Shown: positions 43,243-51,863, counted from the first letter of the stretch. The stretch is DNA of 51,884 nt from an uncultured Caryophanales bacterium (GCA_948442255.1 CAOJRT010000007.1:1-51884); one strand, 5' to 3'. A program made the numbers and translations. The notes: generated from the letters alone by a model not told the origin.

Positions 43243-45309
43243 TTATTCAATAGAGGAAACTTTATACGAATTAAATCTTGCATCTAAAGCTTGAAAATAA
43301 TTTGTTTTTATTGCCAATTGTGATAACAAAATTCGTTGTCCTACTTCTTGATTAATTTTCTTTAACTCTTCTTTTTCATAAGAATCCCCTACATTTGTTG
43401 GAATAAACTTTCCTAAAGGAGAACTATAATGACCTTTATTATCTTGCCATGACCCATCAGAAAATATAACACGATTTTCATAAGTATTACTAAATATATC
43501 TTTTCCAACATATAGTCGTGGATCATAAGATAAATCAAATAAATTAGCAAGCGTTGGTGTAAGATTCACATAAGAAGTAAATGTCTTATATTGTGTAGAC
43601 GTTAAAGTAGGATTATATATCACAAAAGGAACACGATTTTTTTCGATGCCTTCTCCATGTAAAGAAAGCTCTGTCAACATAGAAGAAGATGTATTTCCAT
43701 ATAAAACAATTACCGTATCTTCTAACTTCTCTTGTTTGGCTAAACCTTCTAATAAAATACCAATTGCATTATCAAACTCTTTTAACTTCGATAAATATCT
43801 TTTTGTAGATAAGGAATAATTTGTATCTTGTAGTATATCCAAATATTTATCTCCCAATTCGCTCGCTTCTGTATAAGGTGCTCTAGCCGATGCAGAAGTA
43901 AGCCAAACCATGAATTTTTCTTGGTCTTCTGTAAGTGTTAACATCTTATGAATAAGCTCTACATCACTAGGCCACTCTTTATACCCTTCGCTATATGGAA
44001 TACCAAGTTCAGATACCCCATAATATTTACCACTACCTAAATTAGGATGAATAAGAGAACGATTCATTTCTTTATTCGTATAGTTGTAATAACTGCTTGT
44101 TTCATAGCCAGCTTCCCTAAATAAATGAAATAAAGATTCAGGATATACATTAGAAGCATAGTCTTTTAAAATACATTGATTATTCAAAGGATATAAAGAG
44201 ACAATACTTGCTATCTCATTATCTCCAGAACACAAACTTCTCGAACTATAAGCATTAGAAAAAGACCAACCTTCTTTATATAATTTATAGACATTAGGAA
44301 ACAATTCTTCATTAATTAGATAATCATTTGTAGAATCCATCATAATAAAAACCAATTTTTTATTTTTAAACATTCCCGTATAATCATTCTTATCTGTTAT
44401 TTCTTGACTAATATAATACTGACTTAAAAGTTTATAGTTTTGATTCCTCTCTTCGGCAATAGCTCTCTCCCATAAAGAATCATCTATATAACGTGTATAT
44501 GTTCCAATCTTTTGATCTTGTTTATCATATCCATATAAGTATTGTTCATTCTCTTCTTCATAAGTAAGAGAAGGAAAAAGAACGTTTTTTACATCTAAAA
44601 AAGCATACACACTATAACCATATTGACTAACGGCTATAGTTGGAATATCAATAGTACGAAATAAAAGCTTATTATTCTCTATTTGTAAAGAATTCTGCAT
44701 AAATGGAACAACAGTCGTAAGATAAAATAAAAAACAAAAAATACAAATAATAAAAAGAGAACCTAAACGATTAGAAAGTAAAATCCTTTTCTTTTTTGCT
44801 AACACTTTTGCCTCATTTAATTGTTTCCTTTCTAAAGAATCAAATTTATCTGAAAAATCAATTTGTTCATTTAATTCTAAAATCTGCACTTTTTTATCAA
44901 TAAAAAGGATAAAAACAAATAATAAAAAGAGAGGAAAAAATAAAAACAAATAATAAAAAGGAATATTAGCAAAAAAAAGTTCTACTTCTTCTCCATAAGA
45001 AAAAATATAAGAAATACTTTTCATTGAAAAAAAATTTCCTATATAACGATAAAATCCAGCTTGCACATAACCATATAAAGAAAAAAGAAAGCAGAAGAAA
45101 AAAACAAATAAATTATTTATTGTTCTTTTAGCAAAAGTAAATAATACGCCAAAAAACCAAGCAATTATATTAATACCAATAAAAATACGCAACAAAGCCC
45201 AGTCAAAGATTGGCAAATGAAGAAAAATTCGCATAAGAATTTCAGTAAAAAGCAAAGTCCCCGTTATTAAAAAGCTATTCTTTAAAACTTGGTTATAAAA
45301 GATTTTCAT
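43243..45309 (-). CDS. LTA-synthase/sulfatase-fold membrane protein without catalytic residues
   Basis: 688 residues: four or five N-terminal helices to ~137, a charged loop, another helix (~183-203), then an extracytoplasmic sulfatase-fold domain laid out like lipoteichoic acid synthase. At the places of the enzyme's ligands stand: FIMMDSTND (D325 for the Glu), SRSLCSGDNEIAS (C360/S361 for the nucleophile Thr), WLTSASARAPYT (no His), and YGNTSSS (N539-T540 for the YGDH Asp-His pair). The fold markers VPFVIYNPT and VNLTPTLANLFDL remain. It is therefore probably not a polymerase. The start overlaps rnhB by 17 nt, so it belongs to the rbgA-rnhB operon. Confidence 0.75.
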   Translation of the reverse strand: MKIFYNQVLKNSFLITGTLLFTEILMRIFLHLPIFDWALLRIFIGINIIAWFFGVLFTFAKRTINNLFVFFFCFLFSLYGYVQAGFYRYIGNFFSMKSISYIFSYGEEVELFFANIPFYYLFLFFPLFLLFVFILFIDKKVQILELNEQIDFSDKFDSLERKQLNEAKVLAKKKRILLSNRLGSLFIICIFCFLFYLTTVVPFMQNSLQIENNKLLFRTIDIPTIAVSQYGYSVYAFLDVKNVLFPSLTYEEENEQYLYGYDKQDQKIGTYTRYIDDSLWERAIAEERNQNYKLLSQYYISQEITDKNDYTGMFKNKKLVFIMMDSTNDYLINEELFPNVYKLYKEGWSFSNAYSSRSLCSGDNEIASIVSLYPLNNQCILKDYASNVYPESLFHLFREAGYETSSYYNYTNKEMNRSLIHPNLGSGKYYGVSELGIPYSEGYKEWPSDVELIHKMLTLTEDQEKFMVWLTSASARAPYTEASELGDKYLDILQDTNYSLSTKRYLSKLKEFDNAIGILLEGLAKQEKLEDTVIVLYGNTSSSMLTELSLHGEGIEKNRVPFVIYNPTLTSTQYKTFTSYVNLTPTLANLFDLSYDPRLYVGKDIFSNTYENRVIFSDGSWQDNKGHYSSPLGKFIPTNVGDSYEKEELKKINQEVGQRILLSQLAIKTNYFQALDARFNSYKVSSIE

Positions 45310-45937
45310 GTATCACACCCTGCTCTCTTATTGCAATTACAGGTTTATAAGTAAATCTGTAATTAGCTAAAACCCCATATTTTTTTATTGCTTCTAAATG
45401 TGCCTTCGTTGGATATCCTTTGTGTTTAGCAAAGCCATACAGAGGATATTCTTTATCTAGCTCATACATCATTCTGTCTCTTGTTACTTTTGCTATAACT
45501 GAGGCAGCTGCAATAGATAAGGACAAGGCATCTCCATGGGTAATATCTTTATAAGGAATATCTATATTATGAAGTTTCATCGCATCACTTAAAACATATT
45601 CAGGTTGCACCTTCATATCTAAAATAGCTAATTTCATCGCTAACCGAGAAGCTTCTAAAATATTAATTTCGTCTATTGTTTTCGCATCAACAATGCCTAC
45701 GCCAACAGCAATGGCATCTCTCATAATAATATCATAAAAAAACTCTCTTTTCTTTTCTGTTAATTGTTTACTATCAATCAGGCCTGGTAACTCATAATTT
45801 ACAGGCAAAACAACACTTGCGGCAACAACGGGTCCCACTAATGGTCCGCGTCCCGCTTCATCTGTTCCTGCTATCAAAGTAATATTTTGCGCATAAAGCT
45901 CCTTTTCATACTTTAATAAATCACAAGTTCCATCCAT
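45293..45937 (-). CDS. rnhB: Ribonuclease HII
   Basis: Removes RNA from RNA-DNA hybrids and misincorporated ribonucleotides. Motifs GTDEAGRGPLVGPVVAA (catalytic D-E pair), GLIDSKQLTEKKRE, LSDAMKLHNIDIP (Asp) and ITHGDALSLSIAAASVIAKV. 214 residues with the ATG preceded by AAAAAAGGA; an in-frame start 11 codons earlier lacks a site. Overlaps both neighbours, in the conserved rbgA-(x)-rnhB order. Confidence 0.96.
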   Translation of the reverse strand: MDGTCDLLKYEKELYAQNITLIAGTDEAGRGPLVGPVVAASVVLPVNYELPGLIDSKQLTEKKREFFYDIIMRDAIAVGVGIVDAKTIDEINILEASRLAMKLAILDMKVQPEYVLSDAMKLHNIDIPYKDITHGDALSLSIAAASVIAKVTRDRMMYELDKEYPLYGFAKHKGYPTKAHLEAIKKYGVLANYRFTYKPVIAIREQGVIHENLL

Positions 45938-46571
45938 TTTTTTCCTTTTTTCCTTCATATCTTGCAACAATCTCCTTATTTACTTTTAAACTCTTTATTT
46001 CGTTAAAATCCATGTCTTCTAAATCTATATTGGAGAGCCAAGCCATAACTTCCTCTATACTAGAAAACATTTGATAGGATTTCTCATATTTAGATTTAAC
46101 AAAAATAGACGCGAACTCTTTATCTGAAGCATGAACTAAATTATTCCAGTTAGCTTTATCATAACTTGATTTCTTTATAAGACAATATCTAGCAAAAATT
46201 TTATTTACTCCCACCATATAATCTTTTGTTTTATTAACTAATTTTTCTTTTCTTATAGAATTTTCTTTGTTCTCTAAGACTCCTAAGAATAGATATTTAA
46301 CATATAAATCATCCAGTATATTTAAAATAGTAGGCATATTAATTAAAATAGGAATTATATTTTCAGAAGAAAGATTAATTGCTCTTAAAAAAGTAGCTAA
46401 TTGTTCTAGTTTTTGTTCAAGAAAATTAAGTGTTCTCCCATTAATTGAGTCTTTTCTTCCATGATTCAAATATCGAGTCATTACAGCTAAAAAGGTAGTT
46501 TGAGTATCTTCACAATAGTTTGCTAAATTTAACTTTGTATAAAGCAATTGAATAAATTCTTTGTCTAACAC
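45921..46571 (-). CDS. Unknown helical protein between rbgA and rnhB
   Basis: 216 residues, predicted nearly all helical. The stretch LSSENIIPILINMPTILNIL resembles a helical repeat of the mTERF kind, but only one unit is clear, so no family is assigned. No membrane segment or signal. Its ATG shares a base with the rbgA stop and its 3' end overlaps the rnhB start, so it is translated as part of the operon. Most Firmicutes have rbgA directly followed by rnhB, making this an insertion peculiar to this lineage. Confidence 0.65.
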   Translation of the reverse strand: MLDKEFIQLLYTKLNLANYCEDTQTTFLAVMTRYLNHGRKDSINGRTLNFLEQKLEQLATFLRAINLSSENIIPILINMPTILNILDDLYVKYLFLGVLENKENSIRKEKLVNKTKDYMVGVNKIFARYCLIKKSSYDKANWNNLVHASDKEFASIFVKSKYEKSYQMFSSIEEVMAWLSNIDLEDMDFNEIKSLKVNKEIVARYEGKKEKNGWNL

Positions 46572-47452
46572 TATGCATCCATCCTATCAAAAGTAATTCC
46601 TGTTACTCTTTCATTTTTTATATCTTCTAAAATAGTTTTGCTTACACGGTCATAATCAACTTCTCCCCCAGAAACTAACGCTCCTATTTTACGACCAATA
46701 ACCTCATAAACATATTCTAAATCATTATTATCCATTTTATCTAAATTATAACGATTTTTCAATAGGTCTGGATAATATTTATCTAATTTGTTCAAAATAT
46801 GAATAGCGACTTGGTCAACAGGTAAAATATCTCTTGGAATAGCACTGAAAGCAGCTAAATTTAAAGAGCCTTCTATGTTTTCTAACTTGGGCCACAAAAT
46901 CCCAGGACTATCTAGCAATAAAATATTACTACTCGTTTTTAACCAACTTAAACTTTTTGTTACCCCTGGATTATTCCCAATAACAGCAACTTTTTTTCCT
47001 ACCATTCGATTAATTAATGTTGACTTTCCTACATTTGGTATCCCTATAACTAATGCACGCACTTCCTTTTTAGCAAGACCTTTACTTTCTCTTTTTTCTT
47101 GGATGTCTTTTGTGATTTTATGCGTAAGTTCAACAATTTCATTTACACTATTATTCTTTGTTAAATCAACGCATAATACAAAATAGCCTTTGTTTTCGTA
47201 ATAAGAGACCCACTTTTTCGTTACTGTCTTATCGCACAAATCCTCTTTCGTCATAATTAAAATCCTAGGTTTGTTTTTTATTATATCATCCCCATCTTTT
47301 ATTTTAGAAGATTTAGGCATCCTTGCATCAATCACCTCATATACAATATCTATAAGTTCATACTTTTCTTTAATTAATCTCTTAGTCTTAGCCATGTGCC
47401 CTGGGTACCAGTTTATATTTGTCGAATTTTGTCCTTTATTGTCGTTCATCAT
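46571..47452 (-). CDS. rbgA: Ribosome biogenesis GTPase RbgA (YlqF)
   Basis: Circularly permuted GTPase for late 50S assembly. NINWYPGHMAKTKRLI at the N-terminus, then G4 (TKEDL) before G1 GIPNVGKSTLINRM, and G3 LLDSPGILWP, the permuted order typical of the family. About 293 residues. Start is the ATG after AAGGA (7 nt). The first ~14 codons overlap the stop of the HAD gene, and the piece NSTNINW is duplicated at 49688-49709, which suggests that the present 5' end was supplied by an insertion (see findings). Confidence 0.95.
   Translation of the reverse strand: MMNDNKGQNSTNINWYPGHMAKTKRLIKEKYELIDIVYEVIDARMPKSSKIKDGDDIIKNKPRILIMTKEDLCDKTVTKKWVSYYENKGYFVLCVDLTKNNSVNEIVELTHKITKDIQEKRESKGLAKKEVRALVIGIPNVGKSTLINRMVGKKVAVIGNNPGVTKSLSWLKTSSNILLLDSPGILWPKLENIEGSLNLAAFSAIPRDILPVDQVAIHILNKLDKYYPDLLKNRYNLDKMDNNDLEYVYEVIGRKIGALVSGGEVDYDRVSKTILEDIKNERVTGITFDRMDA
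47408..47429. repeat. 22-bp direct repeat, copy within rbgA
   Basis: CCAGTTTATATTTGTCGAAT plus TT, identical to 49688-49709; codes for NSTNINW of RbgA on the minus strand. Confidence 0.95.
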
Positions 47453-48218
47453 TATCTCTTCCTTCACTTAACAATTCTTTAATTGCATAATAAACACCAT
47501 CTTCATTATTAGAATATTCAGTAACTATATCTGCATTTTCTTTTACTATTTCTGGTGAATTTGACATTGCTATTCCACAACCAACATATTTTATCATATC
47601 TATATCATTATCCCCATCACCAATTGCTACAACATTTTCTTTGTCAATGTCTAATTTATTTAACAATAATTCAATTGACTTAACTTTTGTCATTCCTTTG
47701 TTAACAAATTCTATCCTATTTAATTCGCTACTAGTTATTTCTAAATTTTCTAATACTTCTTTAGGTAAATTACTTCTAATTTTGTTTATTACACTAGGTG
47801 TTGATACACCAACCATTTTATATATCTTATTTTCGTTTGCAAACTTCTCAATATTGCTTATTTCGTTTCTTAATAATCTATTATCATACAGATAATAAGT
47901 CCAATCTATTTTATTATCTAAAATGAAATTATCTATTTTAATAACTACACTTTTATCAATATATGATGAAAATATTTCGGATTCTTTGTTATTAACTATT
48001 AAAGAACCATTGAAGCAAATTGTATAATTATTTTCGTCTAACAAACCTAAATTTTCCAAGTAAGGTTTTATAGTACAAAATTGTCTAGCACTTGCTGGAA
48101 TTATTTTTAAATTATTTTTAATTTGTCTCAAATAATGTATTGTTTTGTCGCCTATTTTTTTATTATCATCTAACAATGTTCCATCAAGATCTAAAATAAT
48201 CGCTTTTATTTTATTCAT
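47436..48218 (-). CDS. Cof-type HAD-superfamily phosphatase
   Basis: 260 residues. Motif I ILDLDGTLLDD, motif II PASAR (Ser/Thr position), the Lys of motif III near GMTKVKSIELLL, and motif IV AIGDGDNDIDMIKYVGCGIAMSN; a C2-type cap lies between. Typical of Cof/YwpJ-like sugar-phosphate or flavin phosphatases; the substrate cannot be told. GGAGGAAGGT precedes the ATG. Its end overlaps the rbgA start, so it now drives or couples rbgA translation. Confidence 0.9.
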   Translation of the reverse strand: MNKIKAIILDLDGTLLDDNKKIGDKTIHYLRQIKNNLKIIPASARQFCTIKPYLENLGLLDENNYTICFNGSLIVNNKESEIFSSYIDKSVVIKIDNFILDNKIDWTYYLYDNRLLRNEISNIEKFANENKIYKMVGVSTPSVINKIRSNLPKEVLENLEITSSELNRIEFVNKGMTKVKSIELLLNKLDIDKENVVAIGDGDNDIDMIKYVGCGIAMSNSPEIVKENADIVTEYSNNEDGVYYAIKELLSEGRDNDERQ

Positions 48219-48242
48219 ACCTTCCTCCAAAAACTATCTATA

Positions 48243-48512
48243 TTAATTCTTTAATACATTAGTCAGACAATCTTCTGCTGTTAAATCTGTGTTTTCTGAA
48301 AATCTAATTCTAACTAATTTTCCATTTACCTTAAATATATAAGGATTTTTTGTCTTCATAATAAAATCTAATATTCTTTCTTTGCTAGGTTTTCTTCTAT
48401 CTATTTTTATAGAAGTTATTTCATCTACATCCTCTAATTTTACATCATCGAGATTTACATTTCTACAACGTTTTAATTTTTCAGCTATTTCTTCAATATT
48501 ATATTTCTTCAT
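48243..48512 (-). CDS. DUF6870-like small protein
   Basis: 89 residues. The C-terminal half (KIDRRKPSKERILDFIMKTK, NPYIFKVNGKLVRIRFSEN) resembles the DUF6870 family of mobile-element-associated small proteins in gut Firmicutes (family name from memory). GGAGTG lies 9 nt before the ATG used. Acidic N-terminus, no membrane segment. Function unknown; it sits between the HAD and KilA-N genes in the inserted segment. Confidence 0.65.
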   Translation of the reverse strand: MKKYNIEEIAEKLKRCRNVNLDDVKLEDVDEITSIKIDRRKPSKERILDFIMKTKNPYIFKVNGKLVRIRFSENTDLTAEDCLTNVLKN

Positions 48513-48576
48513 AAAATCACACTCCAACTAAATTATATATTTAAAATATAGCTACTGTTAAATGTGCAATTTTTAT

Positions 48577-49467
48577 TTAACCATTAATTGTACTTTCTAT
48601 TTTTTGTTCCTCATCCTCATATTGATTCTCTTCTTTATTATTTCCTAGTAATTTTATCTTTTCTGCATTACTAAGTATATTAAGTTGATACTTAGCAATT
48701 TCATTTAATATTTCAAATCTCTCTTCTTTACTTTTGCCATCTTTAATTAATTCAGCGTTATGCGATTCTAAATTTGATAGTACGGTTAATTCATTTATTG
48801 TAGCATAGTCTCTAACATTTGAATTTTTTGCCAAATCTGGATTCAATTCTCTCCATCTCTTAGCAGTTGTATTAAATAAGGCTACATTTAGAATGTCTGC
48901 TTCCTCAGCGTACTTTATCCACTCTCTATCTTTATAGTAATCATTATCAGGCAATATATAATTCTTAATAGCGTCCGTATGAATTATATAATTATTTTTT
49001 GTTAGAATTCTCTTAACGTCCCACTCTCTATTTTCATTTTCTAATGTTTTTAACCTTTCAAATTCTTTTATTAAATATAGTTTGAAAACAGGACTAATTT
49101 GAGCAGCAAATTCAAACGCTATATCCTTATGAGCATAAGTTCCCCCATACTTTCCTGATTTTGAATATATCCCAATAGCATTTGTTCTTTCGCACCACTC
49201 ACTAACACTAGGGGTAAATGTTAATAACCCAACTTGTTTTCTAAAGTGTTCAGATTCGAACACTTTAAAATTAGGGTTATAAATTTGTTCCCAAGCAGTT
49301 AAAAAATCTAAAGTACTTCTATTTCGGAGCCAATTTCTAATTACATCAGCAGCACGTGATTTATCACTTTTCGCTTTTGCTATATCCGAAATACATATAT
49401 AATCATTTTCATTTATATGAGAAACATTAACTTTTATATTTTGAACTTCAATCATTTTATTTGCCAT
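48577..49467 (-). CDS. KilA-N domain DNA-binding protein
   Basis: 296 residues. The N-terminal ~120 residues are a KilA-N domain: NENDYICISDIAKAK, VIRNWLRNRSTLDFLTAWEQ, then YGGTYAHKDIAFEFAAQISP. The rest is helical with a Lys/Glu-rich end. Such proteins are found on phages and mobile islands as anti-repressors or host-take-over factors; no phage structural genes are nearby. GAGGCG precedes the ATG. An imperfect palindrome overlaps its promoter. Confidence 0.88.
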   Translation of the reverse strand: MANKMIEVQNIKVNVSHINENDYICISDIAKAKSDKSRAADVIRNWLRNRSTLDFLTAWEQIYNPNFKVFESEHFRKQVGLLTFTPSVSEWCERTNAIGIYSKSGKYGGTYAHKDIAFEFAAQISPVFKLYLIKEFERLKTLENENREWDVKRILTKNNYIIHTDAIKNYILPDNDYYKDREWIKYAEEADILNVALFNTTAKRWRELNPDLAKNSNVRDYATINELTVLSNLESHNAELIKDGKSKEERFEILNEIAKYQLNILSNAEKIKLLGNNKEENQYEDEEQKIESTING

Positions 49468-49512
49468 TTTATTCGCCTCTTTTATATATTTTAATATGAA
49501 TTTTATATGGGG

Positions 49513-49526
49513 TTACAACGTCGTAA
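49513..49526. promoter_or_regulatory. Imperfect palindrome in the KilA-N gene promoter
   Basis: TTACAACGTCGTAA, symmetric at 12 of 14 positions, overlapping a TTGTAA -35 (16-nt spacer to TATTAA). Possible operator; binding protein unknown. The rest of the 49468-49721 gap holds only this promoter and the rbgA start relic. Confidence 0.4.
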
Positions 49527-49687
49527 TCACCTATCTAATACTTATCATAAATATCTCTGAAATCACTGTATTTTTATAAATTTCCAATAATTTTAAAACT
49601 TTTTCAACTAAAATGTGTAAGATCTATAATCGTATAATTTCTTTATTTATAAGACTTTGACTAAGGTTGTCTTTTTATCCCTATATC

Positions 49688-49709
49688 CCAGTTTATATTT
49701 GTCGAATTT
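49688..49709. repeat. 22-bp direct repeat, displaced rbgA 5' copy
   Basis: Identical to 47408-47429. On the minus strand an ATG at 49727-49729 starts MNNENW, then TGA, then NSTNINW; it has the same 42-nt spacing from ATG to the repeat end as the live gene. Confidence 0.95.
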
Positions 49710-49721
49710 CACCAGTTTTCA

Positions 49722-50422
49722 TTATTCATTTGCTTCACTTCCTTCAATACAAGCCACTTCAAAACCAGCACTAACTGCTTTTTTATATAATTCCACAGTA
49801 TCAAAACGCATTAATATTAATTTTTCTTTTTCTAAATTGATAATATCATCATACTTGATATGAGCATCATATGTTTCTGTTGCAATTTCTGTATATATTG
49901 TTTTTATAGTTTTATCTTCACACAATTCCTTTATAAATTAATATCATTTGTATCCCCTGTATAATAACATTTTCCCAACTTATCTTGAAATATTATACCA
50001 AAACATTGTAATTTTGGTGTGTGAGTAGTTCTTTGCATATTAAGTTTTAAATCATTGATGCTAAAAGATGAATCCCTAATAAATTTAACAAGTTTTTTAT
50101 CTACTCCAGTTAGTTTTAGTAATTTTTTTTAATTGTGTACACATTTAAAATTGTTATAAATTATTTTAGGATTTATATTCAAATTGAAATTACAATACCA
50201 AATAAAAACTCCTAATCCAGCCACATGATCAAAGTGAGTATTTGTAATTGCAACATAGATATTCTTTATATCTTTAAACGCATTTGCCTTTTCTAATTTT
50301 TCAGTCGCTCCCTCACACATATCTATAACTAAAAGATTATCTTCCTCTTTTAAATAAGAACAATTTCCACCTAATTCAATATTAGTAGCCCCACCTATAC
50401 CAATAAAACTTAATTTTTTCAT
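49722..50422 (-). pseudogene. Metallo-beta-lactamase-fold hydrolase with two frameshifts
   Basis: Starts MKKLSFIGIGGATNIELGG after GAGGTGG, with the metal-binding HFDHVAGLG. The frame stops after KCVHN at a run of eight A (about 50120-50130). Another frame goes on as KLLKLTGVDKKLVKF ... KCYYTGDTND with the MBL Gly-Asp, stops after NDINL, and a third frame continues as KELCEDKTIKTIYTEIATE ... EGSEANE to its TAA. Joined, they make one ~235-residue MBL-fold protein. A dead gene, with both breaks of one or two bases. Its stop abuts the displaced rbgA start. Confidence 0.85.
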
Positions 50423-50434
50423 ATTCCACCTCAA

Positions 50435-50527
50435 CTATTTTTTGGATTTTTTCTAATAATAAATTAAAATCCGATTTATACAATTTATATTCTATATTTT
50501 TCAAAGTTCGATTAGCGCTTAGTTACT
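50435..50527 (-). other. Short start-less frame upstream of the MBL pseudogene
   Basis: Reads NRTLKNIEYKLYKSDFNLLL, then EKIQKIVEVEYEK, overlapping the MBL start; no start codon except TTG and no site. It may be the remnant 3' end of a gene. Confidence 0.25.
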
Positions 50528-51034
50528 TTATTTTATATCATAATGATATTTAACTTGAACGATTCTCTTATTATCGTTATCTTCATCTTCTGCAATTAAT
50601 CGTCCACCCATCTTTTCATAAAATATACGTGCATTTGTATTATATTTATTACATGAAATAAAAAATCTATTATAATTTTTATTTTTAATCTCATTATACC
50701 CTAGATTAAATAGTTCTCTACCTATCCCTTTTCGTTGAAAATCTTTTCTTAAATACAATAGACCTATTTCTTGTTCATAGTTATCAAATTCTCTACTTGG
50801 AACTCCAACATCCATGTAGCCCACTAATTCTTTGTTACCTTCAACAATGTAAAGTGATATATTATCATTATTAATTATATTAAGGAAATTTTCTTCCGCT
50901 TTTTTATAATCAAATTTATCAATTAAATCGTTACTATATATTCCTCGATATGTTTCACTCCATACTCTTTGCTTTAACACCGCTAAATTTTTAACATCAC
51001 CTTTAGTAGCTATCCTAATTTTATAATCCATCAT
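50528..51034 (-). CDS. GNAT-family N-acetyltransferase
   Basis: 168 residues. Acetyl-CoA binding motif A is LYLRKDFQRKGIGRELFNLG and the C-terminal FISCNKYNTNARIFYEKMGGRL motif B is typical of GNATs. N-terminal YKIRIATKGDVKNLAVL and VWSETYRGIY match the RimI/PhnO-like group. The acceptor is unknown. AGGTAATAA precedes tandem ATGs. Likely cargo of the accessory region. Confidence 0.9.
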   Translation of the reverse strand: MMDYKIRIATKGDVKNLAVLKQRVWSETYRGIYSNDLIDKFDYKKAEENFLNIINNDNISLYIVEGNKELVGYMDVGVPSREFDNYEQEIGLLYLRKDFQRKGIGRELFNLGYNEIKNKNYNRFFISCNKYNTNARIFYEKMGGRLIAEDEDNDNKRIVQVKYHYDIK

Positions 51035-51049
51035 TTATTACCTCTTTTT

Positions 51050-51214
51050 TTACCTATGATACGCTAATTTTTTATCAATATAAGACAAAGTCTTTTTTCT
51101 TAATAATTCCAATTTATCATTATCTAATTTATAATCAAATCGATCAAATAAAATATTAATATAATCTTTTTCCTTTGTTTTAGAATTTTCTATATCAATT
51201 ACTTTATTATCCAT
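51050..51214 (-). CDS. 54-residue charged hypothetical protein
   Basis: An open frame between the GNAT and the right-hand gene: MDNKVIDIENSKTKEKDYIN, then LFDRFDYKLDNDKLELLRKK ... KLAYHR. It begins 9 nt after the neighbour's stop, suggesting an operon, but the ribosome site is weak. Highly charged and probably helical; no family recognised. Confidence 0.45.
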   Translation of the reverse strand: MDNKVIDIENSKTKEKDYINILFDRFDYKLDNDKLELLRKKTLSYIDKKLAYHR

Positions 51215-51222
51215 ATTTTATT

Positions 51223-51657
51223 TCATTTATTTTCATTTTTAATATATTCTTCAATCTTTATAGAATATTGTTTTAAATCTTTCACAAAATCAGGTTTAAA
51301 TTGATTTAAATAATCAAGAATTAAATTAGCATAGTCATCAATATTGTTATCTTTTACTACATTTGCCAAATACTTACTAATTCCTTTTTTTGTATTTATT
51401 CTGTCTACATAAAATGCTAATAAATGAGTTTCTCCTATTTTTTCTTTAACTGCTAAAACTATCGAAGACAATTGTTCTCTAGATATAGAATATCTAGGTT
51501 TAAATCCACTTGCTCTAGAAAACATGATTAAAACACAACCTATAAAAAGTTTATCAGTTCCGTTTTGCGGAAATGTTTTCTCCGCAAATTCAATTAGACT
51601 CTCTATATTATTCTTTTCATAATCATCATATAATTCCATTAATAATCTATTTATCAT
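51223..51657 (-). CDS. Hypothetical helical protein (144 aa)
   Basis: Starts MINRLLMELYDDYEK with GGAG at 6 nt; an earlier ATG carries the site itself. All-helical prediction with LFIGCVLIMFSRASGFKP and a C-terminal basic coiled part. Not recognised; no signal peptide. First gene of the small operon running to the GNAT. Confidence 0.6.
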   Translation of the reverse strand: MINRLLMELYDDYEKNNIESLIEFAEKTFPQNGTDKLFIGCVLIMFSRASGFKPRYSISREQLSSIVLAVKEKIGETHLLAFYVDRINTKKGISKYLANVVKDNNIDDYANLILDYLNQFKPDFVKDLKQYSIKIEEYIKNENK

Positions 51658-51794
51658 ACTTATCTCCATTTATTTATGAATCACTTCTTACTTACTTTAT
51701 TATCTCTTTTAAAAGTATTATACTCTATAATTTAATTCATCTATACTTATAAGAAAAATTCCTTCCATATAATAGAGCATCTATATACAGATAT

Positions 51795-51803
51795 ATTGTA
51801 CCA
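51795..51803 (-). promoter_or_regulatory. Probable extended -10 promoter of the right-edge operon
   Basis: TGGTACAAT; no convincing -35. The 138-nt leader down to the start shows no recognised riboswitch. Confidence 0.45.
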
Positions 51804-51863
51804 TAATTAGGTCCTTTTAAAAAGGCAACTGCGTTACTATTCACAGCCTAAAAATAAGCAAGC

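Larger units (their letters stand above)
47430..49709. mobile_element. Putative 2.3-kb inserted segment at the rbgA 5' end
   Basis: Bounded by the 22-bp direct repeats. It carries the HAD, DUF6870 and KilA-N genes and a replacement rbgA start. There is no recombinase, so it would be a non-autonomous insertion, or the residue of a larger one. The KilA-N gene is a phage/mobile-type cargo, consistent with foreign origin. Confidence 0.5.
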
